Assembly: GCF_947503795.1 (NCBI RefSeq)
Contig: NZ_CANNEZ010000002.1
Coordinates: forward strand, 186,001 to 250,000
Length of the DNA: 64,000 nt
Source: an uncultured Jannaschia sp.
GTDB taxonomy: Bacteria; Pseudomonadota; Alphaproteobacteria; Rhodobacterales; Rhodobacteraceae
Direction of reading: 5' to 3'
Positions within the stretch are counted from its first letter, which is position 1. Each line of letters opens with the position of its first letter. Positions 53,108-63,423 of this stretch are shown piece by piece. Both the position numbers and the translations under genes were made by a program. A model generated the notes under the pieces. The model saw nothing but the letters and a program-made list of their open reading frames with translations, made no database searches and was not told the DNA's origin.

Positions 53108-54871
53108 ATGATCCTACCGCGCATCCGTCAGTTGGACGAGGGCGCCGTGAACCGCATCGCAGCCGGCGAAGTGGTGGAGCGACCCGCAAGCGCCGTGAAG
53201 GAGCTGGTGGAGAACGCGCTCGACGCGCAGGCGACGCGGATTTCGGTCGAGATCGCGGACGGGGGCCGGACGCTGATCCGGGTGACCGATGACGGCCACG
53301 GGATCGCCGCCGCCGACCTGCCGCTGGCACTCTCGCGGCATGCGACCTCCAAGATCGACGGGACGGACCTTCTGGATATCCGGTCCTTCGGCTTCCGGGG
53401 CGAGGCGCTTCCGTCGCTGGGGGCCGTCGGGCGACTAACGATCACCACGCGCGCGGCGGGCGCGGCCGAGGCGGCATCGATCCGCGTCTCGGGCGGCCGG
53501 ATCGACCCCGTGCGCCCGGCGGCGCTGCGGGGCGGCACGGTGGTCGAGCTGCGCGACCTCTTCCACGCCACGCCCGCGCGGCTGAAATTCCTCAAATCCG
53601 AGCGCGCCGAGACGATGGCCGTGACGGACGCGATCCGGCGGCTGGCCATGGCCGAGCCGGGCGTCGCCTTCCGCTTGCGCGACGTGTCCGACGGCGGCGA
53701 CAGGGTGCTGTTCCGGGCGGATGCCTCCGACCGCGCGGGACGACTCGCGACGATCCTCGGGCGCGACTTCCCCGAGAACGCGATGGTGCTCGACGCGCTC
53801 CGCGAAGGCTTCTCGCTGACCGGATTGGCGGCGCTGCCGACCTATTCGCGCGGCAACGCGGTGCACCAATACCTCTTCGTCAACGGCCGCCCCGTGCGGG
53901 ACCGGATGCTGACCGGCGCACTGCGCGGGGCTTACATGGACGTGCTGGCGAAGGACCGCCACGCGGTCGCGGCGCTGTTCGTGACCTGCGATCCGGTTCT
54001 GGTCGACGTGAACGTCCACCCCGCCAAGACCGAGGTCCGGTTCCGCGACGCGGGGCTGGTGCGCGGACTGATCGTTTCGGGGCTGCGGCACGCGTTGGCC
54101 GAGAACGGGCACCGGGCCTCGACCACGGTGGCGGGGGCGGCGCTCGGCGCGATGACGCCCGAACGTCCCGCCGCGCCGATCTACCAGATGGACCGGCCCT
54201 CGGCGGGCGCACGAAGCACGGCCTATGCCGCGCAGATGCCGGGTCTGGCCGAAGCGCCCGCCGCCCGGATCGAGCCGGAGGTCGAGGCCGAGGGACCGCT
54301 CGGGGCAGCGCGCGCGCATCTGCACGAGAACTGGATCGTGGCGCAGACGGCGACGGGCATGGTGCTGGTCGACGCCCATGCCGCCCATGAGCGGCTAGTC
54401 TACGAGCGTTTGAAGCGGCAGATGGACGAGAGCGGTATCCGCGCCCAGGCGCTGCTGATCCCCGAGGTGATCGAGGTCGGCGCGGCGGCGGCCGAGCGGC
54501 TTCTGGCGCTGGATCTCGGGCGGCTGGGCCTTGCGGTCGAGGCGTTCGGGCCGGGCACCGTCGCGGTGCGCGAAACCCCCGCGATCCTCGGGACCTGCTC
54601 GGCCGAAGCGCTGATCCGCGACATCCTCGACGAGATCGAGGGCGACGACGAGGCCGACCCGCTGTCGCTGCGCGCGCGGCTCGACGCGATCCTCAGTCGG
54701 ATGGCCTGCCACGGCTCCGTGCGTACGGGCCGCCGGCTCTCGGGGCCGGAGATGAACGCGCTCCTGCGCGAGATGGAGGCGACGCCCAATTCGGGACAGT
54801 GCAACCATGGGCGGCCCACCTATGTCGAACTGAAGCTGTCGGATATCGAGCGGCTGTTCGGGCGGACATGA
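53108..54871 (+). CDS. mutL: DNA mismatch repair protein MutL, endonuclease type
   Basis: MutL links mismatch recognition by MutS to strand cutting. It has the N-terminal GHKL ATPase ([34 protein letters not shown]). The C-terminal endonuclease domain has [12 protein letters not shown], which replaces the usual DQHA by DAHA, plus ACHGSVRTG and CNHGRPT. This type nicks DNA itself and needs no MutH. ATG 53108 is preferred because ATG 53087 lies inside a strong stem-loop, though neither has a clear ribosome site. It is coupled to rmuC by an ATGA overlap. Confidence 0.95.
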   Translation: MILPRIRQLDEGAVNRIAAGEVVERPASAVKELVENALDAQATRISVEIADGGRTLIRVTDDGHGIAAADLPLALSRHATSKIDGTDLLDIRSFGFRGEALPSLGAVGRLTITTRAAGAAEAASIRVSGGRIDPVRPAALRGGTVVELRDLFHATPARLKFLKSERAETMAVTDAIRRLAMAEPGVAFRLRDVSDGGDRVLFRADASDRAGRLATILGRDFPENAMVLDALREGFSLTGLAALPTYSRGNAVHQYLFVNGRPVRDRMLTGALRGAYMDVLAKDRHAVAALFVTCDPVLVDVNVHPAKTEVRFRDAGLVRGLIVSGLRHALAENGHRASTTVAGAALGAMTPERPAAPIYQMDRPSAGARSTAYAAQMPGLAEAPAARIEPEVEAEGPLGAARAHLHENWIVAQTATGMVLVDAHAAHERLVYERLKRQMDESGIRAQALLIPEVIEVGAAAAERLLALDLGRLGLAVEAFGPGTVAVRETPAILGTCSAEALIRDILDEIEGDDEADPLSLRARLDAILSRMACHGSVRTGRRLSGPEMNALLREMEATPNSGQCNHGRPTYVELKLSDIERLFGRT

Positions 54872-55902
54872 CCGTCGACCTGGGCGACCCTCTGGTGATC
54901 GGCGGGGGCGCGGCGGCGCTGGTGATGCTGGTGCTGATCGTGCTGGTCGCGGTCCTGACCGCGCGGCTGGGCGACATGGCGCGGGGACAGGCGCATCTGG
55001 CGGGCACGTTGGGCGCGCTGCGCGACCAGCAGCGGGCGGGCGACGCACAGGTGGGCGACGCGCTGGGCGCCTCGGCCGAGAAGACGGCGCAAGCGCTGGG
55101 CGACCTGCAACGACGGCTGGCCACCATCGACGCGGCGCAGACCAAGATCGAAGCGCTCTCTGCAGACGTGCTGGGCCTGCAGGACATCCTGACGAACAAG
55201 CAGACGCGCGGCGCGTTCGGCGAGATCCAGCTCCGCGATATCGTCGAGCGCGCGCTGCCGCCCGACGGGTTCACCTGGCAGGCCACGCTGTCGAACGGGC
55301 GCCGCGCGGATTGCCTGATCCACATGCCCGATCCGCCGGGGCCGCTGGTAATCGACGCGAAGTTCCCGCTGGAGAGCTACGAGGCGCTGATCGCCGACCC
55401 GAAGGACGCGCGGGCGGTCACCGGTTTCCGCGCCGCGATCCGGACCCATGTGCGCGCCATCGCGGCGAAGTATATCCTGCCGGGCGAGACGGCGGAGGGC
55501 GCGTGCATGTTCCTGCCCTCCGAGGCGATCCATGCCGAGCTGCACGCGAACCACGCGGAGGTCGTGCGCGAGGCGTTCGGCCTGCGCGTCTGGATCGTGT
55601 CGCCGACGACGACGATGGCGACGCTGAACACGCTGCGGGCGATCCTCAAGGACCACCGGATGCGCGAACAGGCGGGCGCGATCCGGGCCGCGCTGGCCGC
55701 GCTGCACCGGGACGTCGAGCTGATCGTCGAGCGGGCGGGCAAGCTGGAGACGCATTTCGACCAGGCGCGCCGCGACGTTGAGGGGATCACCACCGCCGCC
55801 GAGCGGGCGGGCAAGCGGGCCGACCGGCTCGATGCGTTCGACTTCGCCGAGGAGCCGGCCCCCGCGCCGCCCCGGCTGGCCCCGGTGATCCGGCGTGGAT
55901 AG
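54868..55902 (+). CDS. rmuC: DNA recombination protein RmuC
   Basis: RmuC limits DNA inversions and rearrangements, probably as a nuclease. The 344-residue protein begins with a membrane helix ([20 protein letters not shown]). A predicted coiled coil rich in Ala, Gln and Leu follows, then the PDDEXK-like domain with [11 protein letters not shown] and [14 protein letters not shown]. It is translated from the mutL stop (ATGA), fitting a shared role in genome maintenance. Confidence 0.94.
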   Translation: MTVDLGDPLVIGGGAAALVMLVLIVLVAVLTARLGDMARGQAHLAGTLGALRDQQRAGDAQVGDALGASAEKTAQALGDLQRRLATIDAAQTKIEALSADVLGLQDILTNKQTRGAFGEIQLRDIVERALPPDGFTWQATLSNGRRADCLIHMPDPPGPLVIDAKFPLESYEALIADPKDARAVTGFRAAIRTHVRAIAAKYILPGETAEGACMFLPSEAIHAELHANHAEVVREAFGLRVWIVSPTTTMATLNTLRAILKDHRMREQAGAIRAALAALHRDVELIVERAGKLETHFDQARRDVEGITTAAERAGKRADRLDAFDFAEEPAPAPPRLAPVIRRG

Positions 55903-55931
55903 CACCTCATGCGCGTGCTAGCTGCCCCCGC

Positions 55932-58160
55932 ATGAGCACCCTCCCCGACAAGGCGGCCATTCTGCAATGGATCGCCGACAACCCCGCCCTCACCTCCAAG
56001 CGCGACATCGCCAAGGCCTTCGGCGTGAAGGGTGCGGCGCGCATCGACCTCAAGCGCATCCTGCGCGAGATGGAGGACGAGGGGCACCTATCGAAGCGCA
56101 AGCGGAGCTACGACGATCCGAACCGCCTGCCGCCGGTCAGCGTGCTGAAGGTCGCAGGCCAGGATCGCGACGGCGACCTGTTCCTCGCGCCCGCCGACTG
56201 GAAGGGCGACGCGCCCGAGCCGCGGATCCTCTACGTACCGAAGGATGGCGACCCGGCGCTCGGGGCGGCCGACCGCCTGCTGGTCCGGCTGACCGAGGTC
56301 GCGGGCGAGGATCATCAATTCGAGGGCCGGCTGATCCGCCGGATCGGCACCGGGCCGCGCCGCGTCGTCGGCGTGTTCCGCGCCGGGCCCGAGGGCGGGC
56401 GCATCCTGCCCGTCGACAAGGGCAACGACCGCGAATGGCTCGTCGGCCCGCATGATGTCGAGGGCGCGCGCGACGGCGAGCTGGTCGAGGCCGAGCAGGT
56501 CGGTGGCCGGACGCGAATGGGCCTGCCGAAGGCGCGCATCGTCACCCGGCTCGGCGATCCGGGGGCCGCCAAGGCCGTCAGCCTGATCGCGATCCATCAA
56601 CACGGGCTCCGCGACGACTTCCCCGACGAGGCCGTGGCCGAGGCCGAGGCTGCCGAGGCGCCCGTGCTGGGCGACCGGACGGACCTTCGCGACCTTCCGC
56701 TCATCACCATCGATCCGTCCGACGCGCGCGACCACGACGACGCCTGCTACGCACATGCCGATGACGATCCGCAGAACGAGGGCGGCCATGTCATCTGGGT
56801 GGCCATCGCGGATGTCGCGGCCTATGTGACGCCCGGTTCGGCCCTCGACCGCGAGGCGCGGGAGCGTGGCAATTCGACCTACTTCCCCGACCGCGTGGTG
56901 CCGATGCTGCCGGATGCGCTGTCGGGCGATCTCTGCTCGCTGCACGAAGGGGTCGAGCGGGCCTGTATCGCGGTTCGCATGGTGATCGATGCCGCGGGCC
57001 GGAAGCGGTCGCAGCGGTTCCATCGGGGCCTGATGCGGTCGCCCGCGAGCCTGCATTACGAAGAGGTGCAGGCCGCCATCGACGGTGCGCCGAACGACCG
57101 AACCGCGCCCTTTCTGGGCGACGTTCTGACACCGCTCTACGCGGCCTACGGCGCGTTGAAGACCGCGCGGAGCGAACGCCAGCCCCTCGATCTCGACCTG
57201 CCGGAGCGCAAGATCATTCTCAGCGACGCGGGCGAGGTCGAGAGCGTCGCCTTCCGCGACCGGCTCGACGCGCATCGCCTGATCGAGGAGTTCATGATCC
57301 TCGCCAACGTCGCCGCCGCCGAGGAGCTGGAGCGGCTGAGGACGCCGCTTCTCTACCGCGTCCACGAAGAGCCCGAGGCCGACCGCATCGAGAGCCTGCG
57401 CGAGACGGCCAAGGCCAGCGGATTCGACTTGCCGAAGGGGCAGGTGCTGCGGACCGCCACGCTCAACCGGCTGCTGCACGCGGCCGAGGGGACGGAGCTG
57501 TCGGAGCTGATCTCGATGTCGACGCTGCGCGCGATGACGCAGGCCTATTACGGCGTGCAGAACATGGGGCATTTCGGCTTGGCGCTGCGGTCCTACGCGC
57601 ATTTCACCTCGCCGATCCGGCGCTATGCCGACCTGATCGTGCACCGCGCGCTGATCACGGCCCATGGTTGGGGCGAGGACGGGCTGTCGGCCTGGGACAT
57701 CGAGAACCTTGACGCGACGGCCAAGCTGATCTCCGAGGCCGAGCGCCGCTCGATGGTGGCCGAGCGGGACACCAATGACCGCTATCTCGCGGCCTTCATG
57801 GCCGACAAGATCGGCGCCGAATTCGCGGGCCGCATCTCGGGCGTGCAAGCCTTCGGCGTGTTCGTGCGACTGGACGAGACGGGGGCGGACGGGTTGATCC
57901 CGGTGCGCTCGCTCGGGTCGGAATATTTCCGTTACGACAAGGACGACCAGGTGCTGACGGGCTCCGAGAGCGGGACCGAGATCGGGCTGGGCCAGCGCGT
58001 GACCGTGCGGCTGGCCGAGGCGGTGCCGGTGACGGGCGGGCTCGTACTGGAACTTCTGGCGATCGAAGGCGAGCGCATGAAGACGAAGGGCCGCGGCGGG
58101 CGATCCGCGCCGAAGGGCGGCAAACGCAAGTTCAAGAAGGCGCCGAAGCGGCGACGCTAG
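55932..58160 (+). CDS. rnr: ribonuclease R
   Basis: RNase R is the processive 3'-5' exonuclease that degrades structured RNA and takes part in rRNA quality control. The 742-residue protein has an N-terminal helix-turn-helix-like region (LTSKRDIAKAFGVKGAARID). Cold-shock-type domains come next, then the RNB catalytic domain with ITIDPSDARDHDDACYA near residue 260, and an S1 domain. A very basic lysine/arginine tail ends the protein. It lies 29 bases after rmuC with a small inverted repeat at 55900-55920. Confidence 0.96.
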   Translation: MSTLPDKAAILQWIADNPALTSKRDIAKAFGVKGAARIDLKRILREMEDEGHLSKRKRSYDDPNRLPPVSVLKVAGQDRDGDLFLAPADWKGDAPEPRILYVPKDGDPALGAADRLLVRLTEVAGEDHQFEGRLIRRIGTGPRRVVGVFRAGPEGGRILPVDKGNDREWLVGPHDVEGARDGELVEAEQVGGRTRMGLPKARIVTRLGDPGAAKAVSLIAIHQHGLRDDFPDEAVAEAEAAEAPVLGDRTDLRDLPLITIDPSDARDHDDACYAHADDDPQNEGGHVIWVAIADVAAYVTPGSALDREARERGNSTYFPDRVVPMLPDALSGDLCSLHEGVERACIAVRMVIDAAGRKRSQRFHRGLMRSPASLHYEEVQAAIDGAPNDRTAPFLGDVLTPLYAAYGALKTARSERQPLDLDLPERKIILSDAGEVESVAFRDRLDAHRLIEEFMILANVAAAEELERLRTPLLYRVHEEPEADRIESLRETAKASGFDLPKGQVLRTATLNRLLHAAEGTELSELISMSTLRAMTQAYYGVQNMGHFGLALRSYAHFTSPIRRYADLIVHRALITAHGWGEDGLSAWDIENLDATAKLISEAERRSMVAERDTNDRYLAAFMADKIGAEFAGRISGVQAFGVFVRLDETGADGLIPVRSLGSEYFRYDKDDQVLTGSESGTEIGLGQRVTVRLAEAVPVTGGLVLELLAIEGERMKTKGRGGRSAPKGGKRKFKKAPKRRR

Positions 58161-58236
58161 GCAGGTCGGCATGGAAACGATGCGCCCGTCGATTTCGCCG
58201 CAGCAATCGCCGCGCGGGGCCGCTATCGTGACGGCC

Positions 58237-59406
58237 ATGAGATACCTCTTCTGCGCCCTCCTCCTTGCCCTGCCCGCCCAAGCCGATGACCTTCCGGCCT
58301 ATCTCGACGAGTTCCGACCCCGTGCCGAAGCGGCGGGGATTGCCCCCGCGACGCTCGACGCTGTCCTGCCCGAGCTGGACTGGCTGGCAGACACGGTGCG
58401 GCTCGACCGCAACCAGTCGGAATTCACCCGCACGATCTGGGAGTATCTCGACCTCGCCGTCAGCGACGGGCGCGTGCGGAACGGGCGCGCGGCGCTGGCC
58501 GCGAACGCGGCGGCGCTGGAGGCCATCGAGGCGCGGTTCGGCGTCGAGAAGGAGATCGTCGCCGCGATCTGGGGGCTGGAATCGAGCTTCGGCGCCTTCA
58601 TGGGCGACACCTCGACCCTGGACGCGGTCGCAACGCTGGCCGCAGACGGGCGGCGGCGCGACTTCTTCGAGGCGCAGCTTCTGGCCGCGCTGACCATCCT
58701 CGAGGCCGGGGACGTAACAGCAGCCGCGATGCGCGGGTCATGGGCGGGCGCGATGGGACACACGCAGTTCATGCCGAGCTCGTTTCTGGACCACGCAGTG
58801 GATTTCGACGGCGACGGGCGGCGTGACGTCTGGGGCACCGATCCGGTGGACGCGCTGGCCTCGACCGCGGCCTATCTCGCCTTTCACGGCTGGGAGACGG
58901 GGCAGCCCTGGGGCATGGAGGTGATGCTGCCCGAGGGGTTCGACTATTCCGAGGCGTCCTCGCTGGTCACGAAGACCCCCTCCGAATGGACGGCGCTGGG
59001 CGTGCAGCCCGTCGCGGGCGGCACGCTTCCAGGAGAGACGCCGATCTCGATCCGGGTGCCCGCGGGCCGGGCGGGCGCGGCCTTCGCGACCTGGCCGAAC
59101 TTCATGGTGCTCGAGCGCTACAACACCGCCGACGCCTACGTCATCGGGGTCGGGCATCTGGCGGACCGGCTGGCGGGCGGCGACCCGATCCAAAGCGGCT
59201 GGCCTCGCGGCGACCGCGCCCTCGGGTTCGACGAGCGGGTCGAGATGCAGCGCCTGCTGGCCGCGGCGGGGTTCGACCCGCAGAAGTTCGACGGGCTGGT
59301 CGGGCCGCTGACGCTCGACGCGATCCGGCGCTGGCAGGCGAGCGAGGGGCTGGTTCCCGACGGCTACATGCCACCGCGGATGCTGGAGCGGCTGAGGGGC
59401 GGCTGA
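58237..59406 (+). CDS. lytic murein transglycosylase, MltB type
   Basis: A 389-residue periplasmic peptidoglycan lyase. The signal peptide is MRYLFCALLLALPAQA. The SLT_2 catalytic domain includes the glutamate in IWGLESSFGAF near residue 115 and GAMGHTQFMPSSFL. A C-terminal peptidoglycan-binding domain follows, with LLAAAGFDPQKFDGLVGPLT. The start is placed at ATG 58237, just before the signal peptide; the longer frame from 58171 adds non-signal residues. Confidence 0.93.
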   Translation: MRYLFCALLLALPAQADDLPAYLDEFRPRAEAAGIAPATLDAVLPELDWLADTVRLDRNQSEFTRTIWEYLDLAVSDGRVRNGRAALAANAAALEAIEARFGVEKEIVAAIWGLESSFGAFMGDTSTLDAVATLAADGRRRDFFEAQLLAALTILEAGDVTAAAMRGSWAGAMGHTQFMPSSFLDHAVDFDGDGRRDVWGTDPVDALASTAAYLAFHGWETGQPWGMEVMLPEGFDYSEASSLVTKTPSEWTALGVQPVAGGTLPGETPISIRVPAGRAGAAFATWPNFMVLERYNTADAYVIGVGHLADRLAGGDPIQSGWPRGDRALGFDERVEMQRLLAAAGFDPQKFDGLVGPLTLDAIRRWQASEGLVPDGYMPPRMLERLRGG

Positions 59407-59410
59407 AGGC

Positions 59411-59893
59411 TCAGGCGGCCCCGAGCGCCGTCATCGCATCGATGCCGACGATGACCGACATCGCGAAAAACAGAAGGCAGGTCACGACCGTCAGGACGAT
59501 GACGCGATTGAAGTAATGTACCTGCCGAATGGCCTCGATCTGGAGGCGGTGCGCCTCCTCGACATCCCGGAGCGAGAAGACGGCGCGCAGGCGCGGCGCG
59601 GGCTCGTACACGAGGCATCTCAGGAGGAAGAGGATCGAGACCGAGATCGTCAGCACCTGCCCGAACATCAACAGAAGCGTCCACCACGTCTGATCGAGCG
59701 AGAAGACGAAGGCCGAGGTCGCAAGGATGATGGCGAGCACGGCGAGCAGCGCCGAGGACTTGGCGTCGATCTCGCCCATGATCCCCCGCGCCTCGTCCTC
59801 GGTCATGTCCGAGATGCCGACCCGCGCGTCGCTGTCGATGCAGACCGGTTGGAGCGTGAGGTCCGCCATATCGGGCAGCAGCGCGCGGTCCAT
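59411..59893 (-). CDS. small integral membrane protein of unknown function
   Basis: A 160-residue protein with an acidic N-terminal segment (DMTEDEARGIMGEIDAKSSA) running into hydrophobic helices: LLAVLAIILATSAFVF, LLLMFGQVLTISVSILFLL and VIVLTVVTCLLFFAMSVIVG. The helix-start pattern EIDAKSSALLAV recalls membrane effectors of Pycsar-type systems, but no cyclase is adjacent and this is only a resemblance. GTG 59902 is an alternative start. It follows pheS by 32 bases and is probably co-transcribed. Confidence 0.75.
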   Translation of the reverse strand: MDRALLPDMADLTLQPVCIDSDARVGISDMTEDEARGIMGEIDAKSSALLAVLAIILATSAFVFSLDQTWWTLLLMFGQVLTISVSILFLLRCLVYEPAPRLRAVFSLRDVEEAHRLQIEAIRQVHYFNRVIVLTVVTCLLFFAMSVIVGIDAMTALGAA

Positions 59894-59925
59894 GGCCCGC
59901 ACGATGCTGTGCAGGCCGCGTCCGG

Positions 59926-60996
59926 TCACCCCGCGTGCCGGGTCGGCGCCTGAAGCGCGCCGAAGCCGTAATGCTTCAGCCAGCGCAGGTCGCTGTCGAA
60001 GAAGGCGCGGAGGTCGGGGATGCCGTATTTCAGCATCGCGATCCGGTCGATGCCCATGCCGAAGGCGAAGCCCTGCCATTCCTCGGGATCGATGCCGCCC
60101 GCCTGAAGCACCTTGGGATGCATCATGCCGGAGCCGAGGATCTCGAGCCAGTCGTCGCCCTCGCCCAGCTTGAGCGTCCCGCCCTCCCAGGAGCAGCGGA
60201 TATCGACCTCTGCCGAGGGCTCGGTGAAGGGGAAATGCGAGGCGCGGAAGCGCAGCTCGATGCCGTCGAGCTCGAAGAAGGCGCGGCAGAACTCCTCGAG
60301 GCACCATTTGAGGTTCGCCATCGAGATGTCGCGATCGATCGCCATGCCCTCGACCTGGTGGAACATCGGGGTGTGCGTCTGGTCGTAATCGGCGCGGTAG
60401 ACGCGGCCGGGGCAGATCATGCGCGTCGGCGCGCCGGTCTTCTCCATCGATCGGATCTGGACGGGCGAGGTGTGGGTCCGCAGGACGAAGGGGTTGCCCG
60501 CGTCGTCGGTCCCCGCGCTCTCGGCCATGTAGAACGTGTCCATCTCGGCGCGCGCGGGGTGGTGGCCGGGGATGTTGAGCGCGTCGAAGACGTACCAGTC
60601 AGTCTCGATCTGGGGGCCCTCGGCCACGGCGAAGCCCATATCGGCGAAGATGGCCGTCACCTCCTCGGTGACTTGGCTGACCGGATGGATCGTGCCCTGA
60701 CGGCGGGCGCGCGTCGGCAGCGTGACGTCTAGCCATTCGGAGCGCAGCCGTTCGTCCAGCGCCGCATCCTCCAGCCCCGCCTTCCGGGCGGCGATGGCGG
60801 AGTTGATCTCGTCCTTCAGGGCGTTGAGCCGGGGGCCGGCCTCTTGCCGCTCCTCGGGGGTCATGCGCCCCAGCTCGCGCATCTTCAGCGCGACCTCGCC
60901 CTTCTTGCCGACGGCGGCGAGCCGCACCTGTTCGAGCGCATCCTCGTCGGAGGCGTCGCGGATTTGGCCCAGATACTTGTCGCGCAGATCGTCCAT
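59926..60996 (-). CDS. pheS: phenylalanine--tRNA ligase alpha subunit
   Basis: PheS is the catalytic subunit of the tetrameric phenylalanyl-tRNA synthetase. The 356-residue protein has the N-terminal coiled coil. The class II core follows: [51 protein letters not shown] (motif 2) and [15 protein letters not shown] (motif 3). pheT is not in the window; the next gene downstream is an unrelated membrane protein. It is divergent from a serine hydrolase. Confidence 0.97.
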   Translation of the reverse strand: MDDLRDKYLGQIRDASDEDALEQVRLAAVGKKGEVALKMRELGRMTPEERQEAGPRLNALKDEINSAIAARKAGLEDAALDERLRSEWLDVTLPTRARRQGTIHPVSQVTEEVTAIFADMGFAVAEGPQIETDWYVFDALNIPGHHPARAEMDTFYMAESAGTDDAGNPFVLRTHTSPVQIRSMEKTGAPTRMICPGRVYRADYDQTHTPMFHQVEGMAIDRDISMANLKWCLEEFCRAFFELDGIELRFRASHFPFTEPSAEVDIRCSWEGGTLKLGEGDDWLEILGSGMMHPKVLQAGGIDPEEWQGFAFGMGIDRIAMLKYGIPDLRAFFDSDLRWLKHYGFGALQAPTRHAG

Positions 60997-61092
60997 GGGC
61001 GCGGGTTATCGCGGCCCCGGTTGCGGCGCAACCGTCCGCGCGTTGACGCAGGGTCACGCTTGGGGAAAGCTGCCCTCCGGGAGGAGACCGCC

Positions 61093-62226
61093 ATGCAACT
61101 CGACCAGATCGCCGGAACCGCAGTCGCGAACGGGGACGTGCCCTTCGCCGTCATCATGCTGGGGGATCGTGATGGGATCACCGCGAAGGCCGTCGCCGGC
61201 GACGCCGCGCCGGGCCGCCCCGCCACGGAGGACACCGCCTTTCGCATCTTCTCGATGACGAAGCTGGTCGGATCGCTGGCCGCGATGATCCTGATCGACC
61301 GCGGTCAGCTCTCGATGGATGCGGAGGTGGCGGGGATCGTCCCGGACTGGGACAGGCTTCAGGTGCTGGACGGCTGGGACGGGGATGCGCCGCGCCTGCG
61401 CGCGCCGAAGACGGCGGCCACGGTGCGGCATCTGGCGACACACCGGTCCGGGCTGGAATACGAGTTCTGGAACGCCGACATGGCCCGCTATCTCGAGGCG
61501 ACGGGGCACCCGTCGATCCTCGCGGGGACGCGGGCCGCGATGGATTACCCGCTGATGTTCGATCCGGGCGCGCGCTGGGGCTACGGTCCGTCGATCGATT
61601 GGCTGGGTCTCGTGGTCGAAGCCGTGGACGGACGGCGCATCGACGCCTTCTGCCGCGAGGAGATCTTCGGGCCGCTGGGCATGTCCGCCACGGCGTTCGA
61701 GCCGGACGGGATGGAGGATCGGCTGGCCGAGGTCCGGATCCGGGGCGAAGACGGCACCCTCGGGCCGTTCGAGCTGGCCCCGCCGCCCGCGCCGGAGGTC
61801 TACGGGATGGGACACTGCCTCTACTCGACGGCGCCCGATTACATGCGGCTGTTGCGGATGCTGCTGGGCGGCGGCGCGCTGGACGGGACGCGCCTTCTGT
61901 CGGAGGGCGCGGTCGACGCGCTCTATGCCGACCAGATGGAGGGCCGGAAGTTCGAACGGATGGTTACCGTCGCGCCTCCGATCACGGACGATGTAGACCC
62001 TTATCCGGGTGCCGCCGGGCACGGCTTCGCCGGGCTGCGCAACGATGCGGATATCGACGGGCGGCGCCGGGCGGGCACGCTGACCTGGGCCGGGGTGCTG
62101 AACACCCACTGGTGGGCGGACCGCACCGCGAATGTCTGCGGCGTCGTGATGACGCAGACGCTGCCCTTCGTGGACCCGCGCTTCCTCAAGCTCTACGACG
62201 CGGTCGAAGAGGCGGCCTACGCCTGA
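61093..62226 (+). CDS. serine hydrolase, beta-lactamase family (class C-like)
   Basis: A 377-residue penicillin-binding-protein-like serine hydrolase. SMTK at residues 54-57 is the catalytic Ser-x-x-Lys. YGPS near residue 169 fits the YxN/YxS motif, and the final motif is probably in HWWADR. No signal peptide is evident, so it may be cytoplasmic, like the EstB-type esterases of this family. GGGAGGAG precedes ATG 61093. The substrate is unknown. It is convergent with the glutaredoxin-MauE gene. Confidence 0.9.
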   Translation: MQLDQIAGTAVANGDVPFAVIMLGDRDGITAKAVAGDAAPGRPATEDTAFRIFSMTKLVGSLAAMILIDRGQLSMDAEVAGIVPDWDRLQVLDGWDGDAPRLRAPKTAATVRHLATHRSGLEYEFWNADMARYLEATGHPSILAGTRAAMDYPLMFDPGARWGYGPSIDWLGLVVEAVDGRRIDAFCREEIFGPLGMSATAFEPDGMEDRLAEVRIRGEDGTLGPFELAPPPAPEVYGMGHCLYSTAPDYMRLLRMLLGGGALDGTRLLSEGAVDALYADQMEGRKFERMVTVAPPITDDVDPYPGAAGHGFAGLRNDADIDGRRRAGTLTWAGVLNTHWWADRTANVCGVVMTQTLPFVDPRFLKLYDAVEEAAYA

Positions 62227-62251
62227 GCACGCCGCCGCTCGGGTCGTGTGA

Positions 62252-63016
62252 TCAGGCGATCAGCCGCGACAGCCCCCAGAGGCCCATGCCCATCATGGCG
62301 AGGTTCTCGCTGAGCGACACGAAGCCCAGCGGCACGTTCGAGCCGCCGCCGACGCAGGCGCATTTGAGCTCTCGCTTGTCGAGATAGACCGCCTTGAAGA
62401 CCGAGACGGCCCCGATCGTGCCGATGACGAGCATCACGGGCACCGCGAGCCACAGGAGCGCGCCGGCCAGCATCAGAAGGCCCGCGCCGGTTTCGAGATA
62501 GGGATAGATGTAGCCGTAGCGCACCCAGCGCCGTGCAAGGAGGTCGTAGGTCAGGAACATGGTCGAGAAGCGTTCGACGTCCTGCAGCTTCTGGATGCCC
62601 AGAAGGCACATCGCGATGGCGACGAACCACGGCACGATCTGCCATTGCAGCAGCAGCCCGTCGATCCGCCAGCTCAGCGCCACGGCCATCAGCGCGGCCA
62701 CCGCGAAGATCGCCAGAACGGGGCGGTAGGTGGTGGCCTTCGGGTCGGGCAAGGGCTTGCCGACATGGGCACGCAGCGCGTCGTAGCCGCCGATCCGCGT
62801 GCCGTCGATGATGACCTGCGGCGTCGTCTTGACGTCGAGCTCGGCCTTGAGCGCATCGGTCTCGGCCCGGCTGCGCAGGGGTCGGTCGTCGATCTCGTAG
62901 CCCTCGCGCTCCAGAAGGTCCTTGGCCTTCAGGCCCGACGGGCAGAGGTGGTCGGGCATGACCATGCGGTAGAGCGTGGCGCGCTTGACCGTGTCGGTCG
63001 CGGTGTCCTTGGGCAT
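62252..63016 (-). CDS. glutaredoxin domain fused to a MauE/DoxX-type membrane domain
   Basis: A 254-residue two-domain protein. Residues 14-90 are a glutaredoxin fold with CPSG at 25-28 in place of CPYC, and TPQVIIDGTRIGGYD. Then come four or more membrane helices with RYGYIYPYLETGAGLLMLAG, as in MauE. KCACVGGGSNVPLGF lies near the end, placing two more cysteines close together. Such proteins are thought to pass electrons across the inner membrane for thiol redox control. It lies one base after the cueR stop and so falls under the copper-type promoter. Confidence 0.88.
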   Translation of the reverse strand: MPKDTATDTVKRATLYRMVMPDHLCPSGLKAKDLLEREGYEIDDRPLRSRAETDALKAELDVKTTPQVIIDGTRIGGYDALRAHVGKPLPDPKATTYRPVLAIFAVAALMAVALSWRIDGLLLQWQIVPWFVAIAMCLLGIQKLQDVERFSTMFLTYDLLARRWVRYGYIYPYLETGAGLLMLAGALLWLAVPVMLVIGTIGAVSVFKAVYLDKRELKCACVGGGSNVPLGFVSLSENLAMMGMGLWGLSRLIA

Positions 63017-63017
63017 G

Positions 63018-63416
63018 TCAGCGCTCCGGTCGAGAGGTTTGCAGGGAATGGAGGATGGGGCAGTCGGGCCGGTCGTCCCCGGCGCAGCGGTTCACGAGGT
63101 CGCGCAGCGTGTCCTGCATCGCGCGCAGGTCGGCGATGCGCGCCTCGATCCCGGCCAGATGGTCGGTGGCGATGCGCTTGACCTCAGCACTGGCTCGCGC
63201 GTCGTCGCGCCAGAGCGCGAGAAGCGCGCGGCACTCGCCCAGACCGAAGCCCAGCGCGCGGGACCGACCGAGAAAGGTCAGGTCGTGCACGTCGCGCTCG
63301 GAGAAGCGGCGGTAGCCGTTGGCCCCCCGTTCGGGCGTCACGAGGCCGACCTCCTCGTAATATCGTATGGTCTTGGCGGGCAGGCCGGAGCGCTCCGCGG
63401 CATCGCTGATGTTCAT
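63018..63416 (-). CDS. cueR: MerR family regulator, CueR-like (copper-responsive)
   Basis: A 132-residue MerR-family activator. The N-terminal winged helix includes MNISDAAERSGLPAKTIRYY; a dimer coiled coil follows. Cysteines at 111 and 119 in CAGDDRPDC give the C-x7-C loop that binds Cu(I) in CueR. The -10 box of its promoter ends eight bases before ATG 63416, so the mRNA is probably leaderless. It is autoregulated through the operator at 63432-63450 and co-transcribed with the glutaredoxin-MauE gene. Confidence 0.92.
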   Translation of the reverse strand: MNISDAAERSGLPAKTIRYYEEVGLVTPERGANGYRRFSERDVHDLTFLGRSRALGFGLGECRALLALWRDDARASAEVKRIATDHLAGIEARIADLRAMQDTLRDLVNRCAGDDRPDCPILHSLQTSRPER

Positions 63417-63423
63417 GTCATGC

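Noticed and set aside
59411-59893. Calling the membrane protein a Pycsar defence effector
   Set aside because: No nucleotide cyclase or other defence gene is adjacent and the similarity is a visual impression only.
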